DNA of 64,000 nucleotides from Psychrobacter namhaensis (GTDB taxonomy: Bacteria; Pseudomonadota; Gammaproteobacteria; Pseudomonadales; Moraxellaceae): positions 62,001-126,000 of the forward strand of contig NZ_JABASS010000001.1 in the NCBI RefSeq assembly GCF_016107545.1, read 5' to 3'. Position 1 is the first letter of the stretch. Each line of letters starts with the position of its first letter. Below, piece after piece: positions 9,617-18,015 of the stretch. Below the pieces are notes generated by a model. The model was given only the letters and a program-made list of their open reading frames with translations, had not been told where the DNA came from and did not search any database. Position numbers and translations under genes: made by a program.

Positions 9617-10471
9617 ATGCCAGTAGCCAAAAGCCTTATAGATAACTCTGCCACGAGCAAAAACCAAAGTGGCGTGCAGTCACTCGAGATTGGACTGTCG
9701 ATATTAGATGTTCTCATTGAGCACAACGAGCCTATGATGCTAAAGGACATCGGCCAAGTGATGCAGATGCATCCGGCAAAGTGCCATCGTTATTTAGTCA
9801 GTCTCATTCGTAAAGACTACGCCCGTAAGCTTAGCGATGGCCGCTATGGACTAGGCGAGAGGGTCAATGCCTTGGCAGCGTTGGGGCACACAGGATACAA
9901 TCAAAACAATGTATTGGAGCGTCTCACGCAGGTTGCTAGTGAAATAAAAGACATTTTCAACTGCGGGGTACAAATCGCTAAATGGTTTAGTGAAGGCCCT
10001 ATCATCATACAATCTGTTGAGCCGGACAGCCCAATTAGCATTATTACACGTATTGGTTCACGTATGCCGCTGACGACCTCGGCGACAGGACAGTTGTTTG
10101 CGAGCTATCAACCTGACAAGATTGTTAAGCCATTGGTCATGGCAGAGTGGCAGACAAAAAATGACGCGGTAATAGCCGATAAATGGCAAAATTTTACCCA
10201 ACTGCAAGCTAAGATTCGCACCCAAGGTTATGCGACCGTCACGGGCGATATGTTGATGGGTATCAATGCCATCACAGTACCTATAATCTTGCCCCCACTT
10301 ACCAGTATTACGGCTTCTCAGCCCTTTAGCAATGACAAGCCCTCTGTCGAAAGCTTGCCACTAGAGTACGCCATTACAATCATCGGAACCACAGAGCAGC
10401 TACCAATGAGTAAACAACGTAACGTGGTTGAGCAAATAATAGCGATAGCGCAGCGGTATCAAGTGGCATAG
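9617..10471 (+). CDS. IclR-family transcriptional regulator of aromatic catabolism
   Basis: A 284-residue regulator. Residues about 18-85 form the IclR winged helix-turn-helix (SLEIGLSILDVL, then MMLKDIGQVMQMHPAKCHRY as the recognition region, and the wing DGRYGLGERV). The remainder is the IclR effector-binding domain, recognisable by TRIGSRMPLTTSATGQLF and GINAITVPI. Family members bind small aromatic or keto-acid ligands and repress or activate adjacent catabolic operons. It is divergent from maiA and followed by the convergently oriented VOC protein and fumarylacetoacetase genes, so homogentisate or a later intermediate is a plausible effector (inference). The ATG at 9617 has only a weak ribosome binding site. 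Confidence 0.9.
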   Translation: MPVAKSLIDNSATSKNQSGVQSLEIGLSILDVLIEHNEPMMLKDIGQVMQMHPAKCHRYLVSLIRKDYARKLSDGRYGLGERVNALAALGHTGYNQNNVLERLTQVASEIKDIFNCGVQIAKWFSEGPIIIQSVEPDSPISIITRIGSRMPLTTSATGQLFASYQPDKIVKPLVMAEWQTKNDAVIADKWQNFTQLQAKIRTQGYATVTGDMLMGINAITVPIILPPLTSITASQPFSNDKPSVESLPLEYAITIIGTTEQLPMSKQRNVVEQIIAIAQRYQVA

Positions 10472-10519
10472 CCAAGAACACAGGCGCTACCTTAGGGAGT
10501 AGGGTGCATCAAGTGAGGC

Positions 10520-11095
10520 TTACTCACCGACAGGGACTACCTCGCGTGCCTCAGCCAATTCTTCAGCATGCAAAAACTGAGTATGCGTTGGTGCGCGTTT
10601 GGTACGTGCCCACTCATCAAGCATCTCTTGCTTCATCTCTTCGGTGATCATAGAAATTTTTGATTCGGAAGCGGAGTCGTCATAGGTCAGCTCTAAGCGG
10701 TGACCGTTGGGATCAAAGAAGTAAATAGAATGGAAGATACCATGATTGGTCACCCCGATCACATCGATCCCCGTTTTTTCTAAATGATCTTTAGCCACCA
10801 GTAATTCTTCACGATCTTTAACCTTGAGTGCCAAGTGCTGAACCCAGTTTGGTGTATTGGGATCAAAGCCCATCTCTGGTTGATTGGGCACCTCGAAAAA
10901 CGCCAAAACATTGCCATTACCCGCGTCTAAAAAGACATGCATATAAGGGTCAAAGGCTTTGGTCGAGGGTACATGATCTTCAGCGAATGCGAGGATAAAA
11001 TCCATATTTAGATGTTTTTGATACCATTCAACGGTTTCTTTGGCGTCTTTGCAGCGGTAGGCCACATGATGGATTTTTTCAATTTTAAAGCTCAT
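10520..11095 (-). CDS. VOC-fold protein with extradiol ring-cleavage dioxygenase signature; candidate homogentisate-cleaving enzyme
   Basis: A 191-residue protein starting at the ATG with AAGGAG ahead of it; an upstream ATG at 11131 lacks such a site. Two beta-alpha-beta modules of the vicinal oxygen chelate fold are visible: IHHVAYRCKD and VQHLALKVKD begin each module. The metal-binding set is complete: H10 (or H9), H87 and E135. Residues 116-135 match, as I recall it, the PROSITE extradiol ring-cleavage dioxygenase pattern, with H118, Y125, D128-P129, G131 and E135 in the required places. It lies directly downstream of fumarylacetoacetase in the same orientation, inside a tyrosine pathway that shows no cupin-type homogentisate dioxygenase here. 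VOC-fold hydroquinone dioxygenases are known (PcpA, LinE). Ring cleavage of homogentisate is therefore a reasonable hypothesis, but a glyoxalase-like role is not excluded. Confidence 0.75.
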   Translation of the reverse strand: MSFKIEKIHHVAYRCKDAKETVEWYQKHLNMDFILAFAEDHVPSTKAFDPYMHVFLDAGNGNVLAFFEVPNQPEMGFDPNTPNWVQHLALKVKDREELLVAKDHLEKTGIDVIGVTNHGIFHSIYFFDPNGHRLELTYDDSASESKISMITEEMKQEMLDEWARTKRAPTHTQFLHAEELAEAREVVPVGE

Positions 11096-11203
11096 ATCAA
11101 ACTCCTTTTGATAAGGCGTGTCACTCAACAAGCCACCAGTACAGGAAGTGAGATGACTGGTAGCTCGGTTTGATTCATTGCACGCCTGTTTTATGTGTCA
11201 ATA

Positions 11204-12493
11204 CTATTTGTCAAAATCAAAGTTGATAGCGGGTAATACTTTGCCGCGTACTTCCCCAAAACCGACACGAATGCCGTTCTTTTCGCTATAGCCTTTCATG
11301 ATCACGGTATCGCCATCTTCGATAAAGCTGCGGGTCTCGCCACCTTTGAGTGTGACGGGTTTGGTGGCGTTCCAAGCGATCTCTAGCATTGAGCCATAAG
11401 AGTCAGGCGTTGAACCTGAAATGGTACCTGAGCCCATCATGTCACCCACTTCTACTTTACAGCCAGTGATGGTGTGGTGGGTGAGCTGCTGAGCCATTGA
11501 CCAGTACATGTATTTAAAGTTGGTTTCGCAAACCACCGTGGCGCTCTCAGCATTTTCAGGTAGTAGCTCTACCGATAGATTGATATCAAAGCTATTATCC
11601 GTGTCTTTTTCGTTCAGATAAGCAAGCGGTTTTGGCTCTTGGGTTGGACATGAGGTTTTGAAAGGGGCCAACGCATCCATGGTCACAATCCAAGGGGACA
11701 CTTCTGAGGCAAACGTTTTGGCGTTAAATGGGCCTAAAGGCACGTATTCCCACTTTTGTATGTCACGAGCTGACCAATCGTTGAGCAAGACCATGCCAAA
11801 GATGTGCGCAAAAGCATCATCTACTGCAATCGGTTGACCAATATTATTGCCTTTACCGACGACAAAAGCGGTCTCAAGCTCAAAATCCAGACGCTTACAG
11901 GCTGAAAAAACAGGGCGCTCATCGGCATTTGGTTTTAGCTGACCCGATGGGCGTACAACATCTGTACCAGTCACGATAACTGTACTAGCACGGCCGTTAT
12001 AGCCAACTGGCATCTCAGTCCAGTTAGGGAGGAGCGCATTGTTCGGGTCACGGAACATAGTACCCACATTGGTTGCGTGCTCTTTAGAAGAGTAAAAATC
12101 TGTAAAGCCTGGTACTTGCACAGGCAGGTGCATGGTGACGTCTGCTTGCTTAAACAGGGCTTTTTTCTGCAAGTCTGCGTTGTCACGTAAGGTGTCATTG
12201 TCACTAGATAGCAGTGATTGAATGGTGTTACGTGCCTGAGTCCAGTTATTTCGACCAGAGTCAATAAAAGCATTTAGGGTGGGTTGATCAAAATAGGAAC
12301 CACCCTCTAAATTTAACAAACCTTCTGCTTCGATGACAGACAGATCCAATACTTGCTCGCCAATGGCCACACCAGCGCGGCGTTTGCCATCGGTAGTGTC
12401 GCTAAAAATGCCATAAGGCAGATTATGAATAGAGAAATCAGAATCGCTCGCGATGTCGATAAACGAGGTGAGGGCGGTGTCAGTCGTTGACAT
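11204..12493 (-). CDS. fahA: Fumarylacetoacetase
   Basis: Hydrolyses fumarylacetoacetate to fumarate and acetoacetate, the final step of tyrosine degradation. The 429 residues comprise an N-terminal SH3-like domain and the C-terminal FAH domain. Visible family signatures are FTDFYSSKEHATNVG (metal ligand D132 and catalytic H139), PVGYNGRASTVIVTG, RLDFELETAFVVG with the acidic metal ligands, LLNDWSARDIQKWEYVPLGP and GDMMGSGTISG. A typical GKSFG segment after the PLGP motif reads NAKTFAS here, a mild deviation. It precedes the VOC dioxygenase-like gene by 108 bp on the same strand and probably shares its transcript. Confidence 0.96.
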   Translation of the reverse strand: MSTTDTALTSFIDIASDSDFSIHNLPYGIFSDTTDGKRRAGVAIGEQVLDLSVIEAEGLLNLEGGSYFDQPTLNAFIDSGRNNWTQARNTIQSLLSSDNDTLRDNADLQKKALFKQADVTMHLPVQVPGFTDFYSSKEHATNVGTMFRDPNNALLPNWTEMPVGYNGRASTVIVTGTDVVRPSGQLKPNADERPVFSACKRLDFELETAFVVGKGNNIGQPIAVDDAFAHIFGMVLLNDWSARDIQKWEYVPLGPFNAKTFASEVSPWIVTMDALAPFKTSCPTQEPKPLAYLNEKDTDNSFDINLSVELLPENAESATVVCETNFKYMYWSMAQQLTHHTITGCKVEVGDMMGSGTISGSTPDSYGSMLEIAWNATKPVTLKGGETRSFIEDGDTVIMKGYSEKNGIRVGFGEVRGKVLPAINFDFDK

Positions 12494-12693
12494 GAGGGGC
12501 TCCTTGCTAAGAATGAATAATAAATTACGTTATAGTTAACCACTTATGAATAATGTAATTTATAGAGGCGTATATTGCAAGGATTTTTATGCAGAGTTTT
12601 TATCACTCGTGTTACGCAGGGCGGATGTGGTGGGTTGCTATTCACTTTTATTAGTTGAGAAAACACCGTGCATAAAAAACACCGCGCATAAAA

Positions 12694-12722
12694 AAGGCTG
12701 AGCAACTAAATTGCTCAGCCTT
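12694..12722 (-). terminator. Rho-independent terminator of the leftward aromatic aminotransferase gene
   Basis: A perfect 12-bp stem (AAGGCTGAGCAA / TTGCTCAGCCTT) with a 5-nt loop is followed on the minus strand by a T-run. It lies about 50 bp past the aminotransferase stop and separates that gene from the fumarylacetoacetase promoter region. Confidence 0.9.
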
Positions 12723-12773
12723 GTCTGTTATTATCTGTTTTTTCTAAGCCATGTCATTGGCTACAAAACCGAA

Positions 12774-13970
12774 TCAGTCTTTTAAAACGTCTGCCATCGC
12801 ATTGGCAACATAATCGATATTGCTGGTGTTTAAGCCAGCCACACACATGCGTGAGTTAGAGACCATATAAATACCAAACTCGCTTTGTAGACGTTCGACC
12901 TGCTCAGGTGTTAAGCCGGTAAAGCTGAACATCCCATTTTGACGGGTAATATAATCAAAGTCGCGGTTAGGAATTTTGGCTTCTAACACGGATTTGAGCT
13001 TGAAACGCATGGCTTTGATGCGATCACGCATCGCATACACTTCGCCAACCCACTGTTCGTGTAACGCTTCGTCATTCATCACGATATCGACGACGCGGCC
13101 ACCGTGTGACGGTGGGCTTGAGTAGATACGGCGTACGGTAGCATTTAGTTGACCAAATACACGCTCGGTTTCGTCTACGGTTGGACAAACCACCGATAAA
13201 CCACCAACACGCTCGCCATACAGCGATAAGTTTTTAGAGAAGGAATTGCTGACAAATAATGGCAAACCCATATCGACGGCTTTACGAATGGCATAAGCGT
13301 CGCTGTCCATGTCTTCGCCAAAGCCTTGGTAAGCAATATCCATAAATGGAATCAGTTCACGCGCTTGAATCACGTTTAGTACCGTATCCCATTGCTCACG
13401 GGTCAAATCCATACCCGTTGGGTTGTGGCAGCAAGGGTGGAGCAAGACCACATCATTTTTATTCAACGTCTCAAAGAACGCAATCATCTCATCAAACTTG
13501 ACACTACTATTGGCTTTGTCGTAGTACGGATATTTGCCAACGACAACATCAGAGCCCTCAAAGATGGCAATGTGGTTGCCCCACGTAGGATCGCTCACGT
13601 AGCACTTAGCTTGCGGGAACCAGTCATGGATGAATTCAGCGCCGACTTTTAGGGCACCAGAACCACCGATCGTTGCGATAGTCGCCACCAAACCGTCTTT
13701 TAAGATTTGAGCGTCTTTACCAAAGAGCAGCTCCTGACAGCCTTTACGGTGTCCTGGCAAGCCTGCCATAGGGAGGTACGGGCGAGGAGCGATAGGGTCT
13801 GCAATGCGTTGTTCGGCAGTTTTTACACAGTCGAGTACAGGCAGTACGCCGTTTTCGTCATAGTAAATACCAATGCCTAAGTTGACTTTATTGGGGTTGT
13901 TATCCGCCAAAAATTTTTCCATCAGCCCTAAAATTGGATCACCAGCGTAATAGTCGATACGTTCAAACAT
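12774..13970 (-). CDS. tyrB: Aromatic amino acid aminotransferase (class I, PLP-dependent)
   Basis: Transaminates tyrosine and phenylalanine with 2-oxoglutarate to give 4-hydroxyphenylpyruvate and phenylpyruvate. The 398-residue length and sequence match the TyrB/AspC subfamily: MFERIDYYAGDPILGL at the N-terminus, HPCCHNPTGMD, FMDIAYQGFGED, and the PLP-lysine motif SNSFSKNLSLYGERVGGL. R-M-C-V-A-G near the C-terminus includes the carboxylate-binding arginine. Aspartate aminotransferase is the main alternative, since these enzymes overlap; the setting among tyrosine genes favours the aromatic substrate. It has its own terminator and probably its own promoter. Confidence 0.93.
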   Translation of the reverse strand: MFERIDYYAGDPILGLMEKFLADNNPNKVNLGIGIYYDENGVLPVLDCVKTAEQRIADPIAPRPYLPMAGLPGHRKGCQELLFGKDAQILKDGLVATIATIGGSGALKVGAEFIHDWFPQAKCYVSDPTWGNHIAIFEGSDVVVGKYPYYDKANSSVKFDEMIAFFETLNKNDVVLLHPCCHNPTGMDLTREQWDTVLNVIQARELIPFMDIAYQGFGEDMDSDAYAIRKAVDMGLPLFVSNSFSKNLSLYGERVGGLSVVCPTVDETERVFGQLNATVRRIYSSPPSHGGRVVDIVMNDEALHEQWVGEVYAMRDRIKAMRFKLKSVLEAKIPNRDFDYITRQNGMFSFTGLTPEQVERLQSEFGIYMVSNSRMCVAGLNTSNIDYVANAMADVLKD

Positions 13971-14135
13971 GTTGCTTCCTTATAGAAATATAAATCGAAC
14001 CGGCAAAAATCATAGAGCAAATTGACGGTTAACTCAATATGAGATTCAGTTATCTTGAATAATTAACCAAATAGTGGGCTAAAATTATTTTTTTTAGACG
14101 TGTATAAGCGCGAGTCACGCTTGAGTGGACAACAC

Positions 14136-15065
14136 TTAGATACGTTGTAAGTCATTAAAATGGCTAGAAAAATAGGTCTGCAAGAATGCCTTAAAGGCAA
14201 TGGTGGCAGGGGACATCGCTCTAGAAGAGCGTTGGTATATAAAAAATTGACGCATTTTAAAAGGTTGCATCAATGGCCTCATTTGTAAGCCGTTGGCGCT
14301 GACCCAGTCAATGACCTCAGGCATATAGGGCAGACACAAGGTGATACCAAAGCCTTGGCGGGTCATCTCAAGGGCGGTGGACATAAAATTTACTTTGTAG
14401 CGAGCTTGCTGGATATGGGTCGCAACCCTGTCATCCAGCTCTGCCGTTACTTGCTCGATAAAGGGGCCTTGCAGCGTGATCAGCGGAATACCCAGTAAGT
14501 CCTGCCAAGTGATTTCAGATTTTTGCGCCAACGCATGGTTATCCGGTGTGACCACACAAAACGGTAGTTGGTACAACAAATCGGCGCTGATATCGTCCTC
14601 AGTCTCCATAAAACCAAGCTCAGTACCAACCCCTAAATCCACTTCAATATCTTGAATGTGTCTGAGCAAATTTTCTGCCGAACAATCCAATAACGACACA
14701 CTAATCTCAGGATGCTTCTTGGCAAATTGGGCGATGACTGCTGGCATAGAGGAAGCTGCAAACTGTGAAACGGCAAGCCGTACTTGCCCTTGCGCTAAGC
14801 TTGTCAAGCTACTGGCCTCATTTTCAAACAGTTGCATCTCATTCAAGATGCGCCGAGCTTGCGGTAATAAATGCCGTCCTACGGCTGACAAAGACAGCTG
14901 GCGGGTCGTACGGTCAAATAACACGATACCGAGGCTGGATTCTAGCTCTTTAATCAAGCCACTGACGGCAGATTGGGTCAAATGCATCTGATCGCTGGCA
15001 CGAGTAAAACTGCCGTTGTCAGCGACGTTGATAAAAGCGGTTAATTGGCGAATGCTGATATTCAT
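14136..15065 (-). CDS. LysR-family transcriptional regulator, divergent from hpd
   Basis: A 309-residue regulator when started at MNISIRQLTAF, which has an AGG about 7 nt upstream; a start at 15098 would add eleven hydrophobic residues unlike the family. The helix-turn-helix is at residues about 18-37 (SFTRASDQMHLTQSAVSGLI), followed by a linker helix and a LysR substrate-binding domain (QGQVRLAVSQFAASSMPAVI onward). It is divergently arranged with hpd, the usual geometry for a LysR activator and its target, so it probably senses tyrosine or 4-hydroxyphenylpyruvate and controls hpd-phhAB. Effector and sign of regulation are inference. Confidence 0.9.
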   Translation of the reverse strand: MNISIRQLTAFINVADNGSFTRASDQMHLTQSAVSGLIKELESSLGIVLFDRTTRQLSLSAVGRHLLPQARRILNEMQLFENEASSLTSLAQGQVRLAVSQFAASSMPAVIAQFAKKHPEISVSLLDCSAENLLRHIQDIEVDLGVGTELGFMETEDDISADLLYQLPFCVVTPDNHALAQKSEITWQDLLGIPLITLQGPFIEQVTAELDDRVATHIQQARYKVNFMSTALEMTRQGFGITLCLPYMPEVIDWVSANGLQMRPLMQPFKMRQFFIYQRSSRAMSPATIAFKAFLQTYFSSHFNDLQRI

Positions 15066-15138
15066 AAGTAAACCTGATAAATAAATCATAAAAAACAATT
15101 AGTCTTATAAATAAAGCTAATCTAATATAAATACATCG

Positions 15139-15155
15139 TCAATAAGAATTATTGA
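15139..15155. promoter_or_regulatory. Candidate LysR operator upstream of hpd
   Basis: TCAATAA-GAA-TTATTGA is a perfect 7-3-7 palindrome in the 157-bp space between the LysR gene and hpd. A second dyad (ATTAG/CTAAT, 15098-15121) lies closer to the regulator. AT-rich dyads of this kind are typical of LysR targets. Binding is inferred. Confidence 0.45.
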
Positions 15156-15222
15156 TTGAAAGTACTTTTTTATACTATTTTACTGTGTTTTATACCACCA
15201 ATTGAAATTAAGGATGATGACA

Positions 15223-16323
15223 ATGGCAGATTTATTTGACAACCCAATGGGCCTAAATGGGTTTGATTTTGTTGAATTCGCCTCCCCTAAACCCGACGCG
15301 GTCGACGCGTTATTTAAACAGCTTGGCTTTGTGCATGTGGCCAACCATCGTTCAAAAGACGTCGCTTTGTACCGTCAAGGTGACATCAATCTTATCCTAA
15401 ACCGTGAGCCAAAAAGTCAAGCCAGCTACTTCGTTGAAGAGCACGGTGCGGGTGCTTGTAGTATGGGGTTTCGCGTACAAGATTCTCAAAAAGCCTACGA
15501 GCGTGCCATTGAGATGGGCGCTCAGCCAGTAGACGTGCCAACAGGCGTGATGGAGCTGAGACTACCTGCTATCAAAGGCATCGGCGGCTCGCTGATCTAC
15601 TTAATTGACCGTTATAAAGATGGTGAGTCTATCTATGACGTCGACTTTGAGTTTTTTGCTGATATTGATAGAAACCCGATTGGGCATGGCTTTAAGGTTA
15701 TCGATCATTTAACCCACAATGTGTACCGTGGTCGCATGGCTTATTGGGCAAACTTTTATGAGCGTATTTTTAATTTCCGTGAAATCCGCTATTTCGATAT
15801 CAAAGGCGAATACACAGGTCTGACCAGTAAAGCCATGACCGCGCCTGATGGCAAAATCCGTATACCATTGAACGAAGAGTCAAAGCAGGGCGGTGGCCAA
15901 ATCGAAGAGTATTTAATGCATTTCAATGGTGAAGGTATCCAGCATATTGCCTTAGCCTGTGATGATTTGTTTGCTAGTATCGATAAGTTAAAAGCCGCTG
16001 GTATTCCGCTGATGACGGCGCCAAATGATAGTTACTATCAGATGCTTGATGAGCGCCTACCAGGCCACGGCGAGAATGTTTCTGAGTTACAAATGCGCGG
16101 TATCTTGCTAGATGGTACGACTGAAAGCGGCACACCACGTCTATTGCTACAGATTTTCTCTGAAACCATCTTGGGTAGCCCCGTGTTTTTCGAATTTATC
16201 CAACGTAAAGGCGATTACGAAGAAGGCTTTGGTGAAGGTAATTTCAAAGCGCTGTTTGAATCCATCGAGCGCGATCAAGTACGCCGCGGCACGGTTGGTC
16301 AACAAGAAACGGAAACGCCGTAG
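15223..16323 (+). CDS. hpd: 4-Hydroxyphenylpyruvate dioxygenase
   Basis: A non-heme iron enzyme that converts 4-hydroxyphenylpyruvate and O2 to homogentisate and CO2. The start used is the ATG of [10 protein letters not shown], preceded by AAGGA; upstream in-frame starts lack this. The protein has 366 residues and two VOC modules. The iron ligands are H162 (VIDHLTHNV), H241 ([11 protein letters not shown]) and E324 ([12 protein letters not shown]), at positions expected from Pseudomonas HPPD. The C-terminal active-site helix [18 protein letters not shown] is intact. It is the first gene of a rightward series with phhA, phhB and a transporter. Its product homogentisate needs ring cleavage, for which the only candidate in this window is the VOC protein at 10520-11095. 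Confidence 0.97.
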   Translation: MADLFDNPMGLNGFDFVEFASPKPDAVDALFKQLGFVHVANHRSKDVALYRQGDINLILNREPKSQASYFVEEHGAGACSMGFRVQDSQKAYERAIEMGAQPVDVPTGVMELRLPAIKGIGGSLIYLIDRYKDGESIYDVDFEFFADIDRNPIGHGFKVIDHLTHNVYRGRMAYWANFYERIFNFREIRYFDIKGEYTGLTSKAMTAPDGKIRIPLNEESKQGGGQIEEYLMHFNGEGIQHIALACDDLFASIDKLKAAGIPLMTAPNDSYYQMLDERLPGHGENVSELQMRGILLDGTTESGTPRLLLQIFSETILGSPVFFEFIQRKGDYEEGFGEGNFKALFESIERDQVRRGTVGQQETETP

Positions 16324-16548
16324 TTTTCAGTCAGGCTTTAACTCAGTAAATCTTTTAAACATGATAAATGGGCAGGGCAAAAGGAGTTTGTCTTGTCCCT
16401 ATCAACCTTTTACTTACCAATAAGGTAACTGAAATAAGTGAGTGATAAGTCAGTGATTGATATGTAGGTCGCTGGTCGTAACGTTACTCATATCAAAAAC
16501 TTACTAATCGCAAAGTAAAAGATTGATCGCAATAAAAGGAGTATAGGC

Positions 16549-17460
16549 ATGGAACGCCAACAACATACCACTGCTCACAACACAGTCAGTGTGAATGACA
16601 CACTCATCTCTAAAGTCGAGGCTATAGGCACTGATGCGTCTACTCATGACGACGCCACTCATAAAAAGCCACCTTACATCTCACATCAACCAGATAGCCA
16701 TGGTTATATTCATTACCGTGATGATGACAATGCCATGTGGCAAGCACTGCTTGCGCGTCAAGCCGATCAAATCCCCAATCGTGCTTGCTCAGCCTACATA
16801 GAAGGTTTAACGAAGTTAAATCTCCCCACCACGCACATACCGCAGCTAAGTGACATTGATGAAGTACTACAAGCGACCACAGGCTGGAGGACAGCGGCTG
16901 TTCCTGCATTAATCAGCTTTGGCAAATTCTTTAAACTGCTGGCTGATAAGCGATTTCCTGTGGCGACTTTTATCCGTCGATTTGAAGACATGGATTATAT
17001 CGAAGAGCCTGACATTTTTCATGAAATCGTCGGACATTGCCCGCTGCTGACCCATCCTGCGTTTGCAACGTTTAATGAGACTTATGGCAAGCTTGGTCTT
17101 AATGCGACTAAAGAAGAAAGGTGGTTTTTGGCACGGCTCTATTGGTTTACCATTGAGTTTGGTTTGGTTGGGCGCCGCCGTGAAGATCGCAGAATCTATG
17201 GCGGCGGCATTCTAAGCTCACCTTCTGAGACGATCTACGCGCTGAGTGATGAGCCAAAAAACGGCCCAGAGTATCGAGCCTTTGATTTATTGGATGTATT
17301 ACGTACGCCGTATCGTATCGATCAAATTCAGCCAATTTACTACATCATCGACGATTTAGATACGCTATTTGACATCGTCGATAGTGACATCATGGGCGTA
17401 ATCAAGCAAGCCCGCACACTCGGATTGTTCCAGCCTACATATTCAGTTAAAACCAGTTAG
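16549..17460 (+). CDS. phhA: Phenylalanine 4-hydroxylase (pterin-dependent)
   Basis: Hydroxylates phenylalanine to tyrosine with tetrahydropterin, iron and O2. The 303-residue bacterial single-domain form is somewhat extended at the N-terminus. Iron ligands are H158 and H163 in PDIFHEIVGHCPLLTHP and E203 in LYWFTIEFGLVG. The ribosome binding site AAGGAG lies 8 nt before the ATG. It lies downstream of hpd and upstream of phhB, the dehydratase that regenerates its cofactor. The 225-bp gap after hpd may hold a separate promoter; none could be assigned. Confidence 0.97.
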   Translation: MERQQHTTAHNTVSVNDTLISKVEAIGTDASTHDDATHKKPPYISHQPDSHGYIHYRDDDNAMWQALLARQADQIPNRACSAYIEGLTKLNLPTTHIPQLSDIDEVLQATTGWRTAAVPALISFGKFFKLLADKRFPVATFIRRFEDMDYIEEPDIFHEIVGHCPLLTHPAFATFNETYGKLGLNATKEERWFLARLYWFTIEFGLVGRRREDRRIYGGGILSSPSETIYALSDEPKNGPEYRAFDLLDVLRTPYRIDQIQPIYYIIDDLDTLFDIVDSDIMGVIKQARTLGLFQPTYSVKTS

Positions 17461-17565
17461 TGGCCTAAAAAATAGTTTTGGCGTGTTAAATATTTAGAGA
17501 AGGGTAAACCGACATCGACACAGGTATATGTGTATTAAAAAAACAATCGTTAAAATAAGGATATT

Positions 17566-17910
17566 ATGATGACTGAGTTATCACAAGGCAGCTGCGAAGC
17601 GTGCCGTATTGGCGCACCGACAGTCGATGAGACTGAGGCACGCGTGCTGTTACAACAAATACCAGATTGGTCATTGATTGAAGTCGATGGCATCAAACAG
17701 TTACAACGACAATATAAATTTAAAAACTTCGTTAAGGCGATGGCATTTGCCAATCAACTGGCAGAAATAGCCGAAGCAGAAGGGCATCACCCAGGCATCC
17801 TAGTCGAGTGGGGCAAAGCGACCGTAACGTGGTGGTCGCACAGTATTAAAGGTTTGCACCGTAATGACTTTGTCATGGCGGCTAAGACCGATGGCTTATT
17901 TGATCAATAA
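17566..17910 (+). CDS. phhB: Pterin-4a-carbinolamine dehydratase
   Basis: Dehydrates the 4a-hydroxy-tetrahydropterin produced by phenylalanine hydroxylase so that the cofactor can be recycled. The 114-residue protein carries the family signature: [20 protein letters not shown] with paired active-site histidines, followed by the third histidine in [19 protein letters not shown] precedes an ATG-ATG start. It follows phhA by 105 bp, the usual bacterial pairing. Confidence 0.95.
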   Translation: MMTELSQGSCEACRIGAPTVDETEARVLLQQIPDWSLIEVDGIKQLQRQYKFKNFVKAMAFANQLAEIAEAEGHHPGILVEWGKATVTWWSHSIKGLHRNDFVMAAKTDGLFDQ

Positions 17911-18015
17911 TCCGATTGGTAATCGCCAAACAAACTCATTAAACTTGCCTCCACTTAAATTCAATATTTAAATTCAATCTAACGCCAGATTACGCTGGCG
18001 CTCTAAGGATGTGTG

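Noticed and set aside
17983..18000. Hairpin CGCCAG/CTGGCG before the NhaC-family gene as a terminator
   Set aside because: No T-run follows, and it lies just ahead of a gene in the same direction; probably incidental or a weak attenuator.
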